Assembly: GCA_016205965.1 (NCBI GenBank)
Contig: JACQSM010000051.1
Location: 1-21,723, forward strand
Direction: 5' to 3'
Source: Candidatus Uhrbacteria bacterium
GTDB lineage: Bacteria; Patescibacteriota; Patescibacteriia; SG8-24
Length of the DNA: 21,723 nt
In this document: positions 15,228-21,723 of the stretch, piece by piece
Position numbering within the stretch: position 1 is the stretch's first letter
Layout: each line of letters starts with the position of its first letter
The notes under the pieces: model-generated
Told to the model about the DNA's origin: nothing
Seen by the model: only the letters and a program-made list of their open reading frames with translations
The model's database searches: none
Translations under genes and position numbers: made by a program

Positions 15228-15512
15228 ATGGCACATAAAAAGGCCGGCGGTTCCACTGCATTAGGACGCGATTCGCAGGCGAAACGCCTGGGCGTCAAGC
15301 TCTACGAAGGCCAGTTCGCCAAGGCCGGCGCGGTGCTGATGCGCCAACGCGGCACCAAAATCCATCCCGGAAAGAACGTCAAGCGCGGCGGCGATGACAC
15401 GCTGTTCGCCATCGTTCCCGGCGTGGTGCGTTTCGCGGCCAAGAAGGTCAAGGCCTTCAACGGCAACATGGTCCGACGCACGTTCGTCTCGGTCGTGCCC
15501 GAAACCAAGTAA
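15228..15512 (+). CDS. rpmA: 50S ribosomal protein bL27
   Basis: The 94-residue product has the characteristic N terminus MAHKKAGGST that reaches toward the peptidyl-transferase centre, followed by SQAKRLGVKLYEGQ and GTKIHPGKNVKRGGDDTLFA. It starts directly at the mature N terminus, so it has no Firmicutes-type cleaved extension. The usual partner rplU (bL21) is not upstream; the gene stands alone between its own strong promoter and a bidirectional terminator. The AT-rich leader has no ribosome binding site. Length is normal for the family. Confidence 0.97.
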   Translation: MAHKKAGGSTALGRDSQAKRLGVKLYEGQFAKAGAVLMRQRGTKIHPGKNVKRGGDDTLFAIVPGVVRFAAKKVKAFNGNMVRRTFVSVVPETK

Positions 15513-15530
15513 GCCTCCGAAAAGAAAAAC

Positions 15531-15554
15531 GCCGCTCGTCCGAGCGGCTTTTTT
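15531..15554. terminator. bidirectional terminator for rpmA and pyrG
   Basis: GCCGCTCG (15531-15538) pairs with CGAGCGGC (15541-15548), followed on the plus strand by six T residues. On the minus strand the same hairpin is followed by GTTTTTCTTTT, serving pyrG, whose stop codon is just three bases beyond the plus-strand T-run. Confidence 0.88.
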
Positions 15555-15556
15555 CT

Positions 15557-17173
15557 TTATTTGAGGCAGGCGCGGACGAATTCCCGAAACAGCGGATGCG
15601 GCCGCAGCGGACGCGATCTGAACTCCGGATGGAATTGCGTGCCGACGAAGAACGGATGATCCTTGAGCTCGATGATCTCGACCAAGAGACCGTCGGGAGA
15701 AGTGCCGGCAATGACCAGGCCGGCTTCGCGCAAACGCTCGCGGTAGGCGTTGTTGACCTCGTAGCGATGGCGGTGGCGTTCGCTGATCTCGGGAGCGGCA
15801 TAGGCCCGACGGGCGGTGGTTGCTTTGGCCAGGACGCACGGATAGGCGCCCAGGCGCATCGAGCCGCCGAACTTCTTGGCCCGGACGACGGCCTCCTGCT
15901 CGGGCATGATGTGGATCACCGGATAGGGGGACCCGGGATCGACCTCGGTGGTGTTGGCCCGCTTCATGCCGGAAACGTTCCGGGCGAACTCGATGACCGC
16001 CAGCTGCATGCCGTAACACAACCCGAGATACGGAATCTTTTTTTCGCGGCAATAACGGATGGCATTGACTTTGCCCTCGACGCCGCGGCTGCCGAAACCG
16101 CCCGGGATAAGAATGCCGTCGTAGGCCCCGAGCTTTTTGACGGCCGACGGATTCTTCTCGAACTCCTCGGCGTTGATCCACTCGAGAACCGGCTTGGCTT
16201 TGTGGAACCAGGCGGCATGCTTCAAGGCCTCGATGACGGACAGGTAGGCGTCGGCCAGCGTGAAGTCACCGCTCGAAAAGTATTTGCCGACGATGCCGAT
16301 CTTCACCTTCTTCGCAGGCTTCTTGATACCCTCGACCAAGCGCCGCCAGTCATGGAGATCCTTGGACTTCGTGCGCATGCCGAATTTTTTGAGGATCTTG
16401 TTGCCGATCCCCTCGTTTTCGAAATTGATCGGGATTTCGTAGATGGAAGCGACGTCGGGCGCGCTGATTACGTCTTCTTCGCGCATGTTGCAGGAAACCG
16501 AGAGCTTGCGCTTGCGCGGTTCGTCGAGCGGCTTCTCGCCGCGGCAGAGGATGAAATCCGGCTGGATGCCGGCCGAATTAAGGGTGCGGGCCGCGTACTG
16601 GGTCGGCTTGGTTTTCATTTCGCCCAATCCGGACGGAATCGGCAGGTAGCTCACCAGGATCACCTGCACGTCCTTGGGCTGCTGCAACCGCATCATGCGG
16701 GCGGCCTCCAAAAACAGGACGTTCTGGTATTCACCGACGGTGCCGCCGATCTCGATCATGACGAAATCCGCCTTCGCCTGGCGCTGGGCGGCCTTGATGC
16801 GGCGGATCACCTCTTCCGGCACGTGCGGCACCACCTCGACCGTTTTGCCGCCGTACTCGAGGTTGCGCTCTTTGTTGATGACCGTCTGGTAGACCCGGCC
16901 GGTCGTCATGTAGTTGACCGAGGTGATGTCGACATCGAGGAAGCGCTCGTAGTTGCCGATGTCCTGGTCGGTCTCGTCGCCGTCGTCGGTCACGAAAACC
17001 TCGCCGTGCTCGGTCGGATTCATGGTGCCGGCGTCGACGTTGATGTACGGATCGATCTTGATGGCGGTGACGGCGAAGCCCTTGCTCTTCAAGATCCGGC
17101 CGATCGAGGCCGTGGCCGCGCCCTTGCCGACGCCCGACATGACGCCGCCGACGATGAAAATATATTTCGGCAT
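15557..17173 (-). CDS. pyrG: CTP synthase
   Basis: The 538-residue enzyme converts UTP to CTP with ATP and glutamine. The synthetase domain (about 1-270) has the P-loop GGVMSGVGKG (9-18) and the HGEVFVTDDGDETDQDIGNY block (56-75). The class I glutaminase domain (about 290-538) has the oxyanion segment PGGFGSRG (357-364), nucleophile Cys386 in LGLCYGMQ, and His515 and Glu517 in TQFHPEF. GVMSGVGKG and GTMNPTEHG differ from the usual GVVSSLGKG and GTMSPFQHG in a way I associate with CPR sequences. All key residues are retained, so the enzyme should be active. It follows rplI by nine bases and ends at the shared terminator. Confidence 0.97.
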   Translation of the reverse strand: MPKYIFIVGGVMSGVGKGAATASIGRILKSKGFAVTAIKIDPYINVDAGTMNPTEHGEVFVTDDGDETDQDIGNYERFLDVDITSVNYMTTGRVYQTVINKERNLEYGGKTVEVVPHVPEEVIRRIKAAQRQAKADFVMIEIGGTVGEYQNVLFLEAARMMRLQQPKDVQVILVSYLPIPSGLGEMKTKPTQYAARTLNSAGIQPDFILCRGEKPLDEPRKRKLSVSCNMREEDVISAPDVASIYEIPINFENEGIGNKILKKFGMRTKSKDLHDWRRLVEGIKKPAKKVKIGIVGKYFSSGDFTLADAYLSVIEALKHAAWFHKAKPVLEWINAEEFEKNPSAVKKLGAYDGILIPGGFGSRGVEGKVNAIRYCREKKIPYLGLCYGMQLAVIEFARNVSGMKRANTTEVDPGSPYPVIHIMPEQEAVVRAKKFGGSMRLGAYPCVLAKATTARRAYAAPEISERHRHRYEVNNAYRERLREAGLVIAGTSPDGLLVEIIELKDHPFFVGTQFHPEFRSRPLRPHPLFREFVRACLK

Positions 17174-17182
17174 ACGACGATA

Positions 17183-17638
17183 TTACGCGACGCGATGCCG
17201 GGGGATTATCCGGCAATGCACCCTGGCTTCTATACCATGCCCCAAGGACACCGTCACATCATAACTCCCCGCTTCCTTGAGGACGGCGGGGAGCTTCACG
17301 GCCGAGGGATCGACGACGACGCCGATGTCGGCCAGGGCCGCGGCGATGCGGGGCGCGCCGACGGCGGCGTACAAGGTTCCCGACGGCGCCGCCTTCTCCT
17401 CGAGCGAGAGGATCGTCTCTTTGAGCTTCATGGCGTGACGGCGGGCGGTCACCGCCTGTTCCTGGACGGCGGCGGCTTCGTTCCGGCGCTCGGCGCCGGC
17501 CTGGGCCAAGGCCTTGGGAGTCGCGGCGACGGCCATGCCCCGGGGGATCAGAAAATTCCGGGCATAGCCATCGGAGACTTCGCGGACGTCGCCCTTGGCG
17601 CCGATCCGCGCGACGAATTTGGTCAGGATGACCTTCAT
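17183..17638 (-). CDS. rplI: 50S ribosomal protein bL9
   Basis: The 151-residue product has the N-terminal RNA-binding domain with GAKGDVREVSDGYARNFLIP (13-32), a connecting helix (about 43-80) and a C-terminal domain (about 85-151). Length matches the family. bL9 is missing from some CPR lineages, so its presence may help place the organism. The ATG lies 12 bases past a TATACT and 18 bases from the Nudix gene stop; pyrG follows nine bases after its stop. Together rplI and pyrG appear to form a small sub-operon. Confidence 0.93.
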   Translation of the reverse strand: MKVILTKFVARIGAKGDVREVSDGYARNFLIPRGMAVAATPKALAQAGAERRNEAAAVQEQAVTARRHAMKLKETILSLEEKAAPSGTLYAAVGAPRIAAALADIGVVVDPSAVKLPAVLKEAGSYDVTVSLGHGIEARVHCRIIPRHRVA

Positions 17639-17650
17639 GGTGTCAGCGCC

Positions 17651-17659
17651 AGTATATCA
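17651..17659 (-). promoter_or_regulatory. extended -10 element before rplI
   Basis: On the minus strand TGATATACT (17659-17651) is an extended -10; its TGA is also the stop codon of the Nudix gene. No good -35 is seen. The predicted transcript starts about five bases before the rplI ATG. It resembles the pilB -10 region, with a shared ACTGGCG immediately after TA. Confidence 0.55.
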
Positions 17660-18223
17660 TGCTTGGCCTTCGGCAGGTCGAGAGGCCGCCGGGGCGGGGC
17701 CGGCCGGCCGGCGCGCTTGGGGCGGCCGCTGGCGGGAGAAATGCTGGAGCACCCGGTCGAGCACCGGACGAACGTCCTTATAGCTCGAGGTGTCGGGGGC
17801 TCGGCTCGCCGGCACCCAGATGATCTTGCGGATTTTCTCTTTGAATTGCGGGCGCCCCTTGGCGTGGGCCGGCGCCTCCATCAGGAAATAATGCACGTGT
17901 TTGTGCACCAGCATGCCTTTGGTCTCGGGCCGGTAGCGGTCGCGGAACCAGATGTCGATCTTGCCGACCGGTTTCACGACCTTGAGCCGACCCAAACCCA
18001 TCTCTTCGCGCGTTTCGCGCACGGCGGCGTCGACGATCGACTCCCCCGCCTCCGGGTGGCCCTTGGCGAAGGTCCACTTGCCGTAAGGATCCATGATGAA
18101 GGCCAGACGCACTCCTTTGGGAGTGCGCCTGAAAACGATGCCGCCGGCGGAAATTTCGACCCGGACTCGGGACGGCTTTCGCGGATCGCGCGTTTTCTTT
18201 TGGTTAGTGACGGCCATCTTCAT
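17657..18223 (-). CDS. Nudix hydrolase
   Basis: The 188-residue protein contains a complete Nudix box starting at Gly55 (GHPEAGE, then RETREEMGL; Glu61, Arg69, Glu70, Glu73, Glu74), which binds magnesium and cleaves nucleoside diphosphates linked to another group. The AGGIVFRRTPKGVRLAFI start (26-43) and KWTFAKGHPEAGE resemble dinucleoside-polyphosphate or MutT-like members; the substrate cannot be told. After about residue 163 a basic Pro/Ala/Arg-rich tail appears disordered. Its ATG overlaps the stop of the upstream protease gene by four bases (ATGA), so translation is probably coupled. Confidence 0.9.
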   Translation of the reverse strand: MKMAVTNQKKTRDPRKPSRVRVEISAGGIVFRRTPKGVRLAFIMDPYGKWTFAKGHPEAGESIVDAAVRETREEMGLGRLKVVKPVGKIDIWFRDRYRPETKGMLVHKHVHYFLMEAPAHAKGRPQFKEKIRKIIWVPASRAPDTSSYKDVRPVLDRVLQHFSRQRPPQARRPAGPAPAASRPAEGQA

Positions 18224-19470
18224 TTCTTCGCGGACAAAAGCTCGAGCGCCTTATCCATCTGCGGATCGCGATCGGCGTCGTAATCTTCTTCGGTCATCTT
18301 CACTTCGACGTCGGGGGCGATGCCCTCCTGGTTGATCGAACGGCCCTTGGGCGTCAGCCACAAGGCGATGCTGACCTTGAGGGCCGAGCCGTCGTCGAAT
18401 TCCATGTAGTCTTGGACCGATCCCTTGCCGAAGGTCTTCTCGCCGACGAGCTTGGCCTTGCCGTAGTCCTGAAGCGCGCCGGCGACGATCTCCGAAGCCG
18501 AGGCCGAACCGCCGTTGACCAAGACGACGGTCGGGACGTCGGCCAGGCGGGCCAGCCCGTCCGAAAGGTAATCCTTCTTCTGGCCGTCGCTGAATTTTTC
18601 GACCACGACGACATCCTCATGGATCCACTCTCCGGCCACGTCGATGGCGGTTTCAAGGAAGCCGCCCGGGTCGTTGCGCAGGTCGAGCGCCAGGCCGTCG
18701 ATGTTCTGCATCAGCACTTCGCGGACCGCCTGGTTGAAACGCTCGGTGGTATCGTCGTTGAAATGCGAGATGGTGATGACGCCGATCTTCTTGCCCCCGG
18801 CTTCCTTGACCGACCATTTCACCGACACCACGACGATGGCGTCGCGAACGATCGCGATCTCTTTGGGTTCCTTGAGCGTCTCGCGAATCACCATGAGCTT
18901 CACTTCGGTGCCTTTCTTGCCCCTGATCCGGGTGACCGCTTCTTCGACCGTCATGCCGGTGGTGTCGGCGCCGTCGATGGCCAAAATGTGATCGCCGGAC
19001 TTGAGTCCGGCGCGCTCGGCCGGAGTGCCCGAGAGCGGCGCAATGACGGTCAGCTGGTTCTTTTTGACGCCGATCTCGGCGCCGATGCCCTCGAAGGTGC
19101 CGGAAAGCTCCTGCGAAAATTTGTCGGCGAACTCGGGATCGAGATAGATCGAGTAGGGATCGCCGAGCGCAGCGACCATGCCGGCCATGGCGCCGTAGAA
19201 CATTTTTACGTCGGATACGGGCTGACCGACGTACTTCTCTTTGACCAGCTTCCAGACGTTCCAGAACTGGTTGAAATCGACGTCTTTGAAGAGGTAGGGC
19301 GGCGGGGCCTCGCGGTTGGTGACCTGGCCCTCGCCGGCCGGAACCTGTCCGACGCCCTTCGCGCGGCCGACAAAAAAACCGCCGGCGAAACTGCCGATGA
19401 TCAGGAGGGTTGCAAGGACAAGTGGAGCCCAGCGGCGCAACGGGCGCGGCGAAGGAAGGTTTTCTTCCAT
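18220..19470 (-). CDS. ctpA: S41-family C-terminal processing protease (CtpA type)
   Basis: The 416-residue product is a membrane-anchored serine protease acting outside the cytoplasm. It has a membrane anchor (about 14-36), a helical region, a PDZ domain (about 122-200; LSGTPAERAGLKSGDHILAI at 146-165) and the S41 catalytic domain with GSASASE (nucleophile probably Ser324) and the lysine in TFGKGSVQ (Lys349), the Ser-Lys dyad 25 residues apart that is usual for the family. The frame extends to 19644, but the extra residues overlap murA and look like shadow translation, so the ATG at 19470 is used. It is 49 bases after murA and coupled to the Nudix gene. Substrates may include envelope proteins or murein enzymes; this is inference. 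Confidence 0.93.
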   Translation of the reverse strand: MEENLPSPRPLRRWAPLVLATLLIIGSFAGGFFVGRAKGVGQVPAGEGQVTNREAPPPYLFKDVDFNQFWNVWKLVKEKYVGQPVSDVKMFYGAMAGMVAALGDPYSIYLDPEFADKFSQELSGTFEGIGAEIGVKKNQLTVIAPLSGTPAERAGLKSGDHILAIDGADTTGMTVEEAVTRIRGKKGTEVKLMVIRETLKEPKEIAIVRDAIVVVSVKWSVKEAGGKKIGVITISHFNDDTTERFNQAVREVLMQNIDGLALDLRNDPGGFLETAIDVAGEWIHEDVVVVEKFSDGQKKDYLSDGLARLADVPTVVLVNGGSASASEIVAGALQDYGKAKLVGEKTFGKGSVQDYMEFDDGSALKVSIALWLTPKGRSINQEGIAPDVEVKMTEEDYDADRDPQMDKALELLSAKK

Positions 19471-19478
19471 ATGGTTGA

Positions 19479-19507
19479 AGGGTAGCAAAGGTGTGAATGG
19501 TCGGCAA
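19479..19507 (-). promoter_or_regulatory. weak candidate promoter before ctpA
   Basis: Reading the minus strand, TTGCCG (19507-19502) and TACCCT (19484-19479) are 17 bases apart, with TG one base before the -10. The ATG at 19470 is eight bases downstream, again a near-leaderless arrangement. The -10 is a poor match. Confidence 0.3.
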
Positions 19508-19519
19508 TAAACGAGAACC

Positions 19520-20836
19520 TTATGCTTCGACGCGTTCGATGTCGGCGCCCAAGGCGCGGAGGCGTTCGTCGAGGCGCTCGTAGCCGCGGTCGATGACCTC
19601 GGCGCCATGGATGACGGTTTCGCCTTGCGCGACCAAGCCGGCAATCACCAAAGTGGCGCCGGCGCGCAGGTCGAGGCCGCGGATCTCCTGGCCGTAGAGC
19701 GGCGTCGGTCCGGAGATGAGAACGCGGTGCGGATCGCAGACGGTGGCATTGGCGCCCATCTTGACCAGTTCATTGACGTAGCCGAAACGGCCTTCGTAGA
19801 GCGGCTCCTGGATCAGCGACGAGCCGCTGCACTGCGTCGCCAGGACGCCGAACGGCGCCTGGAGGTCGGTCGGGAATCCCGGATACGGCAGCGTCTGCAA
19901 ACGACGGAAGGCTTTGAGCGACGACGGTTCGGTGCGCAGCGAGCCGCCCTCGACGACGACGCGGACGCCGGCATTCTTGAGCGTCAGCAACACGAGGTCG
20001 AGATGTCTCGGCTCGACGCCGCGAATGACGATCCGGCCCTTGGTCAGCGCCGAGAGCACGGCATAGGTGCCGGCTTCGATCTGGTCGGGAATCAGACGAT
20101 GGCGGGCGCCGCCGAGCCGCTCGACGCCGTCGATCGTGAGCGTATGCGTGCCGATGCCGCCGATGCGGGCGCCGCAGGCGACCAGGAAACGGCACAGATC
20201 CTGCACATGCGGCTCCATCGCCGCGATATCGATGACGGTTCGGCCCTCGGCCAGCACCGCCGCCATGAGCGCGTTTTCCGTTGCCGTGACCGAGAACTCT
20301 GGTAAGATTATCGTAGCGCCCTTGAGGCGGCCCGACGTCAAGACGTAATGGCCGTTCTCGCGGCGAACCTGGGCTCCGAGCGTTTCGAATGCGGCGATGT
20401 GGGCGTCGAGCGGACGGTTGCCGATGATGCAGCCGCCGGGCTCGGGCATGCGAACCTCGTGGAACCTGGCCAAGAGCGGCCCCATCAGCAGGACCGACGA
20501 ACGCATGCTCTTGACCGCTTTGGCGTCGAGCGAGCCGATGTCGGCTCGGCGCGCATCGATCGAAACCTCGTGCTCGCCGGTCCATTCAGCTTCGGCCCCG
20601 AGCGAGCGCAGGATATCGAGCATCCTCTCGACGTCCGAAAGGCGCGGCACGTTTTCGATGATGCAGGGCTCGGACGCCAAAAGCGTCGCCGCCAGGATCG
20701 GGGTGGCCGCGTTCTTCATGCCGCCGACCTTGATGTCGCCGCTCAAATGGCGGCCGCCGCGGATGACGAAGCGGGTCGCGACCGGCGCGACGGCGGTTTT
20801 TTTCTCCAAAATGAGGCTCGGGGCGGCGTTGGACAT
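19520..20836 (-). CDS. murA: MurA, UDP-GlcNAc enolpyruvyl transferase
   Basis: The 438-residue cytoplasmic enzyme adds enolpyruvate from PEP to UDP-N-acetylglucosamine, the first committed step of peptidoglycan synthesis. Lys41-Asn42 (GGMKNAATPIL), the mobile-loop PEPGGCIIGNRPLD with Cys136 (the residue attacked by fosfomycin), Asp324 in FPTDLQAP and the late LRAGATLVIAG are present. The frame reaches another ATG at 20866, but the start at 20836 fits a weak promoter that would lie downstream of the longer start. Even so the protein has about 20 more N-terminal residues than usual. It heads the minus-strand unit murA-ctpA-Nudix and is divergent from the PEGA-protein gene. Confidence 0.94.
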   Translation of the reverse strand: MSNAAPSLILEKKTAVAPVATRFVIRGGRHLSGDIKVGGMKNAATPILAATLLASEPCIIENVPRLSDVERMLDILRSLGAEAEWTGEHEVSIDARRADIGSLDAKAVKSMRSSVLLMGPLLARFHEVRMPEPGGCIIGNRPLDAHIAAFETLGAQVRRENGHYVLTSGRLKGATIILPEFSVTATENALMAAVLAEGRTVIDIAAMEPHVQDLCRFLVACGARIGGIGTHTLTIDGVERLGGARHRLIPDQIEAGTYAVLSALTKGRIVIRGVEPRHLDLVLLTLKNAGVRVVVEGGSLRTEPSSLKAFRRLQTLPYPGFPTDLQAPFGVLATQCSGSSLIQEPLYEGRFGYVNELVKMGANATVCDPHRVLISGPTPLYGQEIRGLDLRAGATLVIAGLVAQGETVIHGAEVIDRGYERLDERLRALGADIERVEA

Positions 20837-20854
20837 AGCTGCAATTGTTGGATA

Positions 20855-20883
20855 AAGGTACCTCATTCCAAGGCCCAGGGCAA
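20855..20883 (-). promoter_or_regulatory. weak candidate promoter before murA
   Basis: On the minus strand TTGCCC (20883-20878) and TACCTT (20860-20855) are 17 bases apart. Matches are four and three of six, so this is tentative. It would favour the murA ATG at 20836. Confidence 0.28.
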
Positions 20884-20905
20884 GAACGAACTTCCCCCGT
20901 CATTC

Positions 20906-21723
20906 ATGAATACTCCGGCCAGAAAAATCATCGCTTTCGCCTTCATCGCGGTCTTCTTTTTGACGGCGCCGATCGTGCTCTTGCGCGCCGCCGGATACCG
21001 TTACAACTGGAAAAAAGGCGCCATCGAAAAAACCGGCGTGTTGCGGCTCGATTCCGAACCGGCCGATGCCGCCGTCATCATCAACGGCCGAACCGAAAAA
21101 AAACGGACGCCGGCGCTGGTGACCGCCTTGCTGCCCGACGATTATCGGGTGCGGATCGAGAAGAAAGGCTATCTGCCGTGGGAAAAAACGCTGCGGGTGC
21201 AGAGCGGGCGCACGACCTTCGCCACCGGCGTCGTCCTGTTCAATGAAACGCTGCCCGGCCAGGTGTTCGCGGCCGATGCCGTGGCCGCCGCCTTCAGCGC
21301 CGACGGCAAACGCCTCGCCTTCGCCGCCAGGCGCGACGGCGTCATCGAGATCGGTACGGCCGAAATGCCGCCGGACAAGGTGGCGCTGGCGGCCAGGTAC
21401 TCTCGCGACGACATCGCCAAGCCGGAAATTTCCTGGTCGCCCGACGGCGAGCGATTCCTATTCCGGGCCGTGCGCAAAAACGGCCGAACGGTCGCTTCGA
21501 TCTACGCGGCCGGCGGCGGCGAACCGGTGCCGCTCGAGAAAAAAATGCCGGCAGAGGTCCGGACGATCCGCTGGTCGTCGCGTGGCGACTCGCTCTTGCT
21601 GATCGCGGCCGGCGGCATCTACAGAATCGACGCCGATTCCGGCGAACTGACGGCCCTCGAGATCGGACTCAACTACCTCGATGCCGTCGATATCGACGGC
21701 GGCGTCTACGCGCTGCGCCGGCT
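20906..21723 (+). CDS. PEGA-domain membrane protein with beta-propeller (partial)
   Basis: The open frame runs off the window after 272 codons. It has an N-terminal membrane anchor (about 7-28), then a PEGA-type beta domain (about 40-112): GVLRLDSEPADAAVIINGR, a TPALVTALLPDDYRVRIEKK segment and GYLPWEKTLRV are characteristic. From about residue 118 come propeller-like blades of the TolB/WD40 kind (AAFSADGKRLAFAAR, ISWSPDGERFLFRA, IRWSSRGDSLLLIA). This layout is frequent in CPR genomes; a role in surface attachment or binding is often guessed but not established. The start ATG follows a 69-bp gap divergent from murA. The 3' end is missing. Confidence 0.85.
   Translation, partial: MNTPARKIIAFAFIAVFFLTAPIVLLRAAGYRYNWKKGAIEKTGVLRLDSEPADAAVIINGRTEKKRTPALVTALLPDDYRVRIEKKGYLPWEKTLRVQSGRTTFATGVVLFNETLPGQVFAADAVAAAFSADGKRLAFAARRDGVIEIGTAEMPPDKVALAARYSRDDIAKPEISWSPDGERFLFRAVRKNGRTVASIYAAGGGEPVPLEKKMPAEVRTIRWSSRGDSLLLIAAGGIYRIDADSGELTALEIGLNYLDAVDIDGGVYALRR

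Noticed and set aside
17265..17293. 8-bp GC-rich inverted repeat (CTCCCCGC)
   Set aside because: It lies inside the rplI coding sequence, has no T-run and is likely chance in GC-rich DNA.
15596..18283. 895-codon open frame on the plus strand
   Set aside because: It is antisense to pyrG, rplI and the Nudix gene and has the same low-information composition.
19471..19644. 58-codon N-terminal extension of the S41 protease
   Set aside because: It overlaps the murA 3' end and precedes an excellent membrane-anchor start at 19470.
1..21723. CRISPR arrays, tRNA or rRNA genes, insertion sequences, prophage genes
   Set aside because: No regularly spaced repeats, cloverleaf-like sequence, transposase or integrase motifs were found. 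All long gaps are under 150 bases and are described.

Overview
The window is a GC-rich bacterial chromosome segment that looks like a member of the Candidate Phyla Radiation (Patescibacteria). The evidence is the combination of a compact type IV pilus block with LamG-like and beta-helix minor pilins, a PEGA plus beta-propeller protein, CPR-like CTP synthase motifs, very short intergenic spacers, and a small conserved membrane protein next to pilB. UGA is used as a normal stop (ends of pilC, pilM, nfu, ctpA and others), so the UGA-recoding lineages (Gracilibacteria, SR1) are unlikely. A GC-rich ABY1- or Paceibacteria-type genome would fit, but I cannot place it more precisely without searches.

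Layout. (1) Positions 1-5126, minus strand: a cell-envelope unit reading small membrane protein -> mraY -> lon -> ftsW -> probable next gene (only its start codon is in the window; murG is the expected neighbour). An 81-nt nested palindrome lies between the first two genes. (2) 5176-13632, plus strand: type IV pilus operon pilB, pilC, three minor pilin-like genes (PilV-like with a concanavalin-like insert, PilW/PulJ-like, PilX-like with a beta-helix-like body), then pilM, pilN, pilO and a 99-residue membrane protein in the pilP position. It ends at an intrinsic terminator and a cluster of hairpins. (3) 13732-15124, minus strand: nfu-nifS, cysteine desulfurase and iron-sulfur scaffold. (4) 15228-15512, plus strand: rpmA (bL27), with a near-consensus promoter back to back with that of nfu, and a bidirectional terminator shared with pyrG. 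(5) 15557-20836, minus strand: murA -> ctpA-type S41 protease -> Nudix hydrolase -> rplI (bL9) -> pyrG. (6) 20906-21723, plus strand: the start of a PEGA/beta-propeller membrane protein that runs off the window.

How the genes work together. MurA makes the first committed peptidoglycan precursor, MraY the first lipid-linked one, and FtsW is a septal glycan polymerase; Lon is embedded among these envelope genes. The pilus block supplies the assembly ATPase, platform and alignment complex (B, C, M, N, O) and minor pilins that probably form or decorate the pilus tip. The major pilin, prepilin peptidase, retraction ATPase and secretin are not in this window.

Most striking are the pilin with a carbohydrate-binding-type fold inserted in its body, the large unexplained palindrome at 4654-4734, and a recurring promoter arrangement in which the -10 element lies so close to the ATG that transcripts would be leaderless or nearly so.
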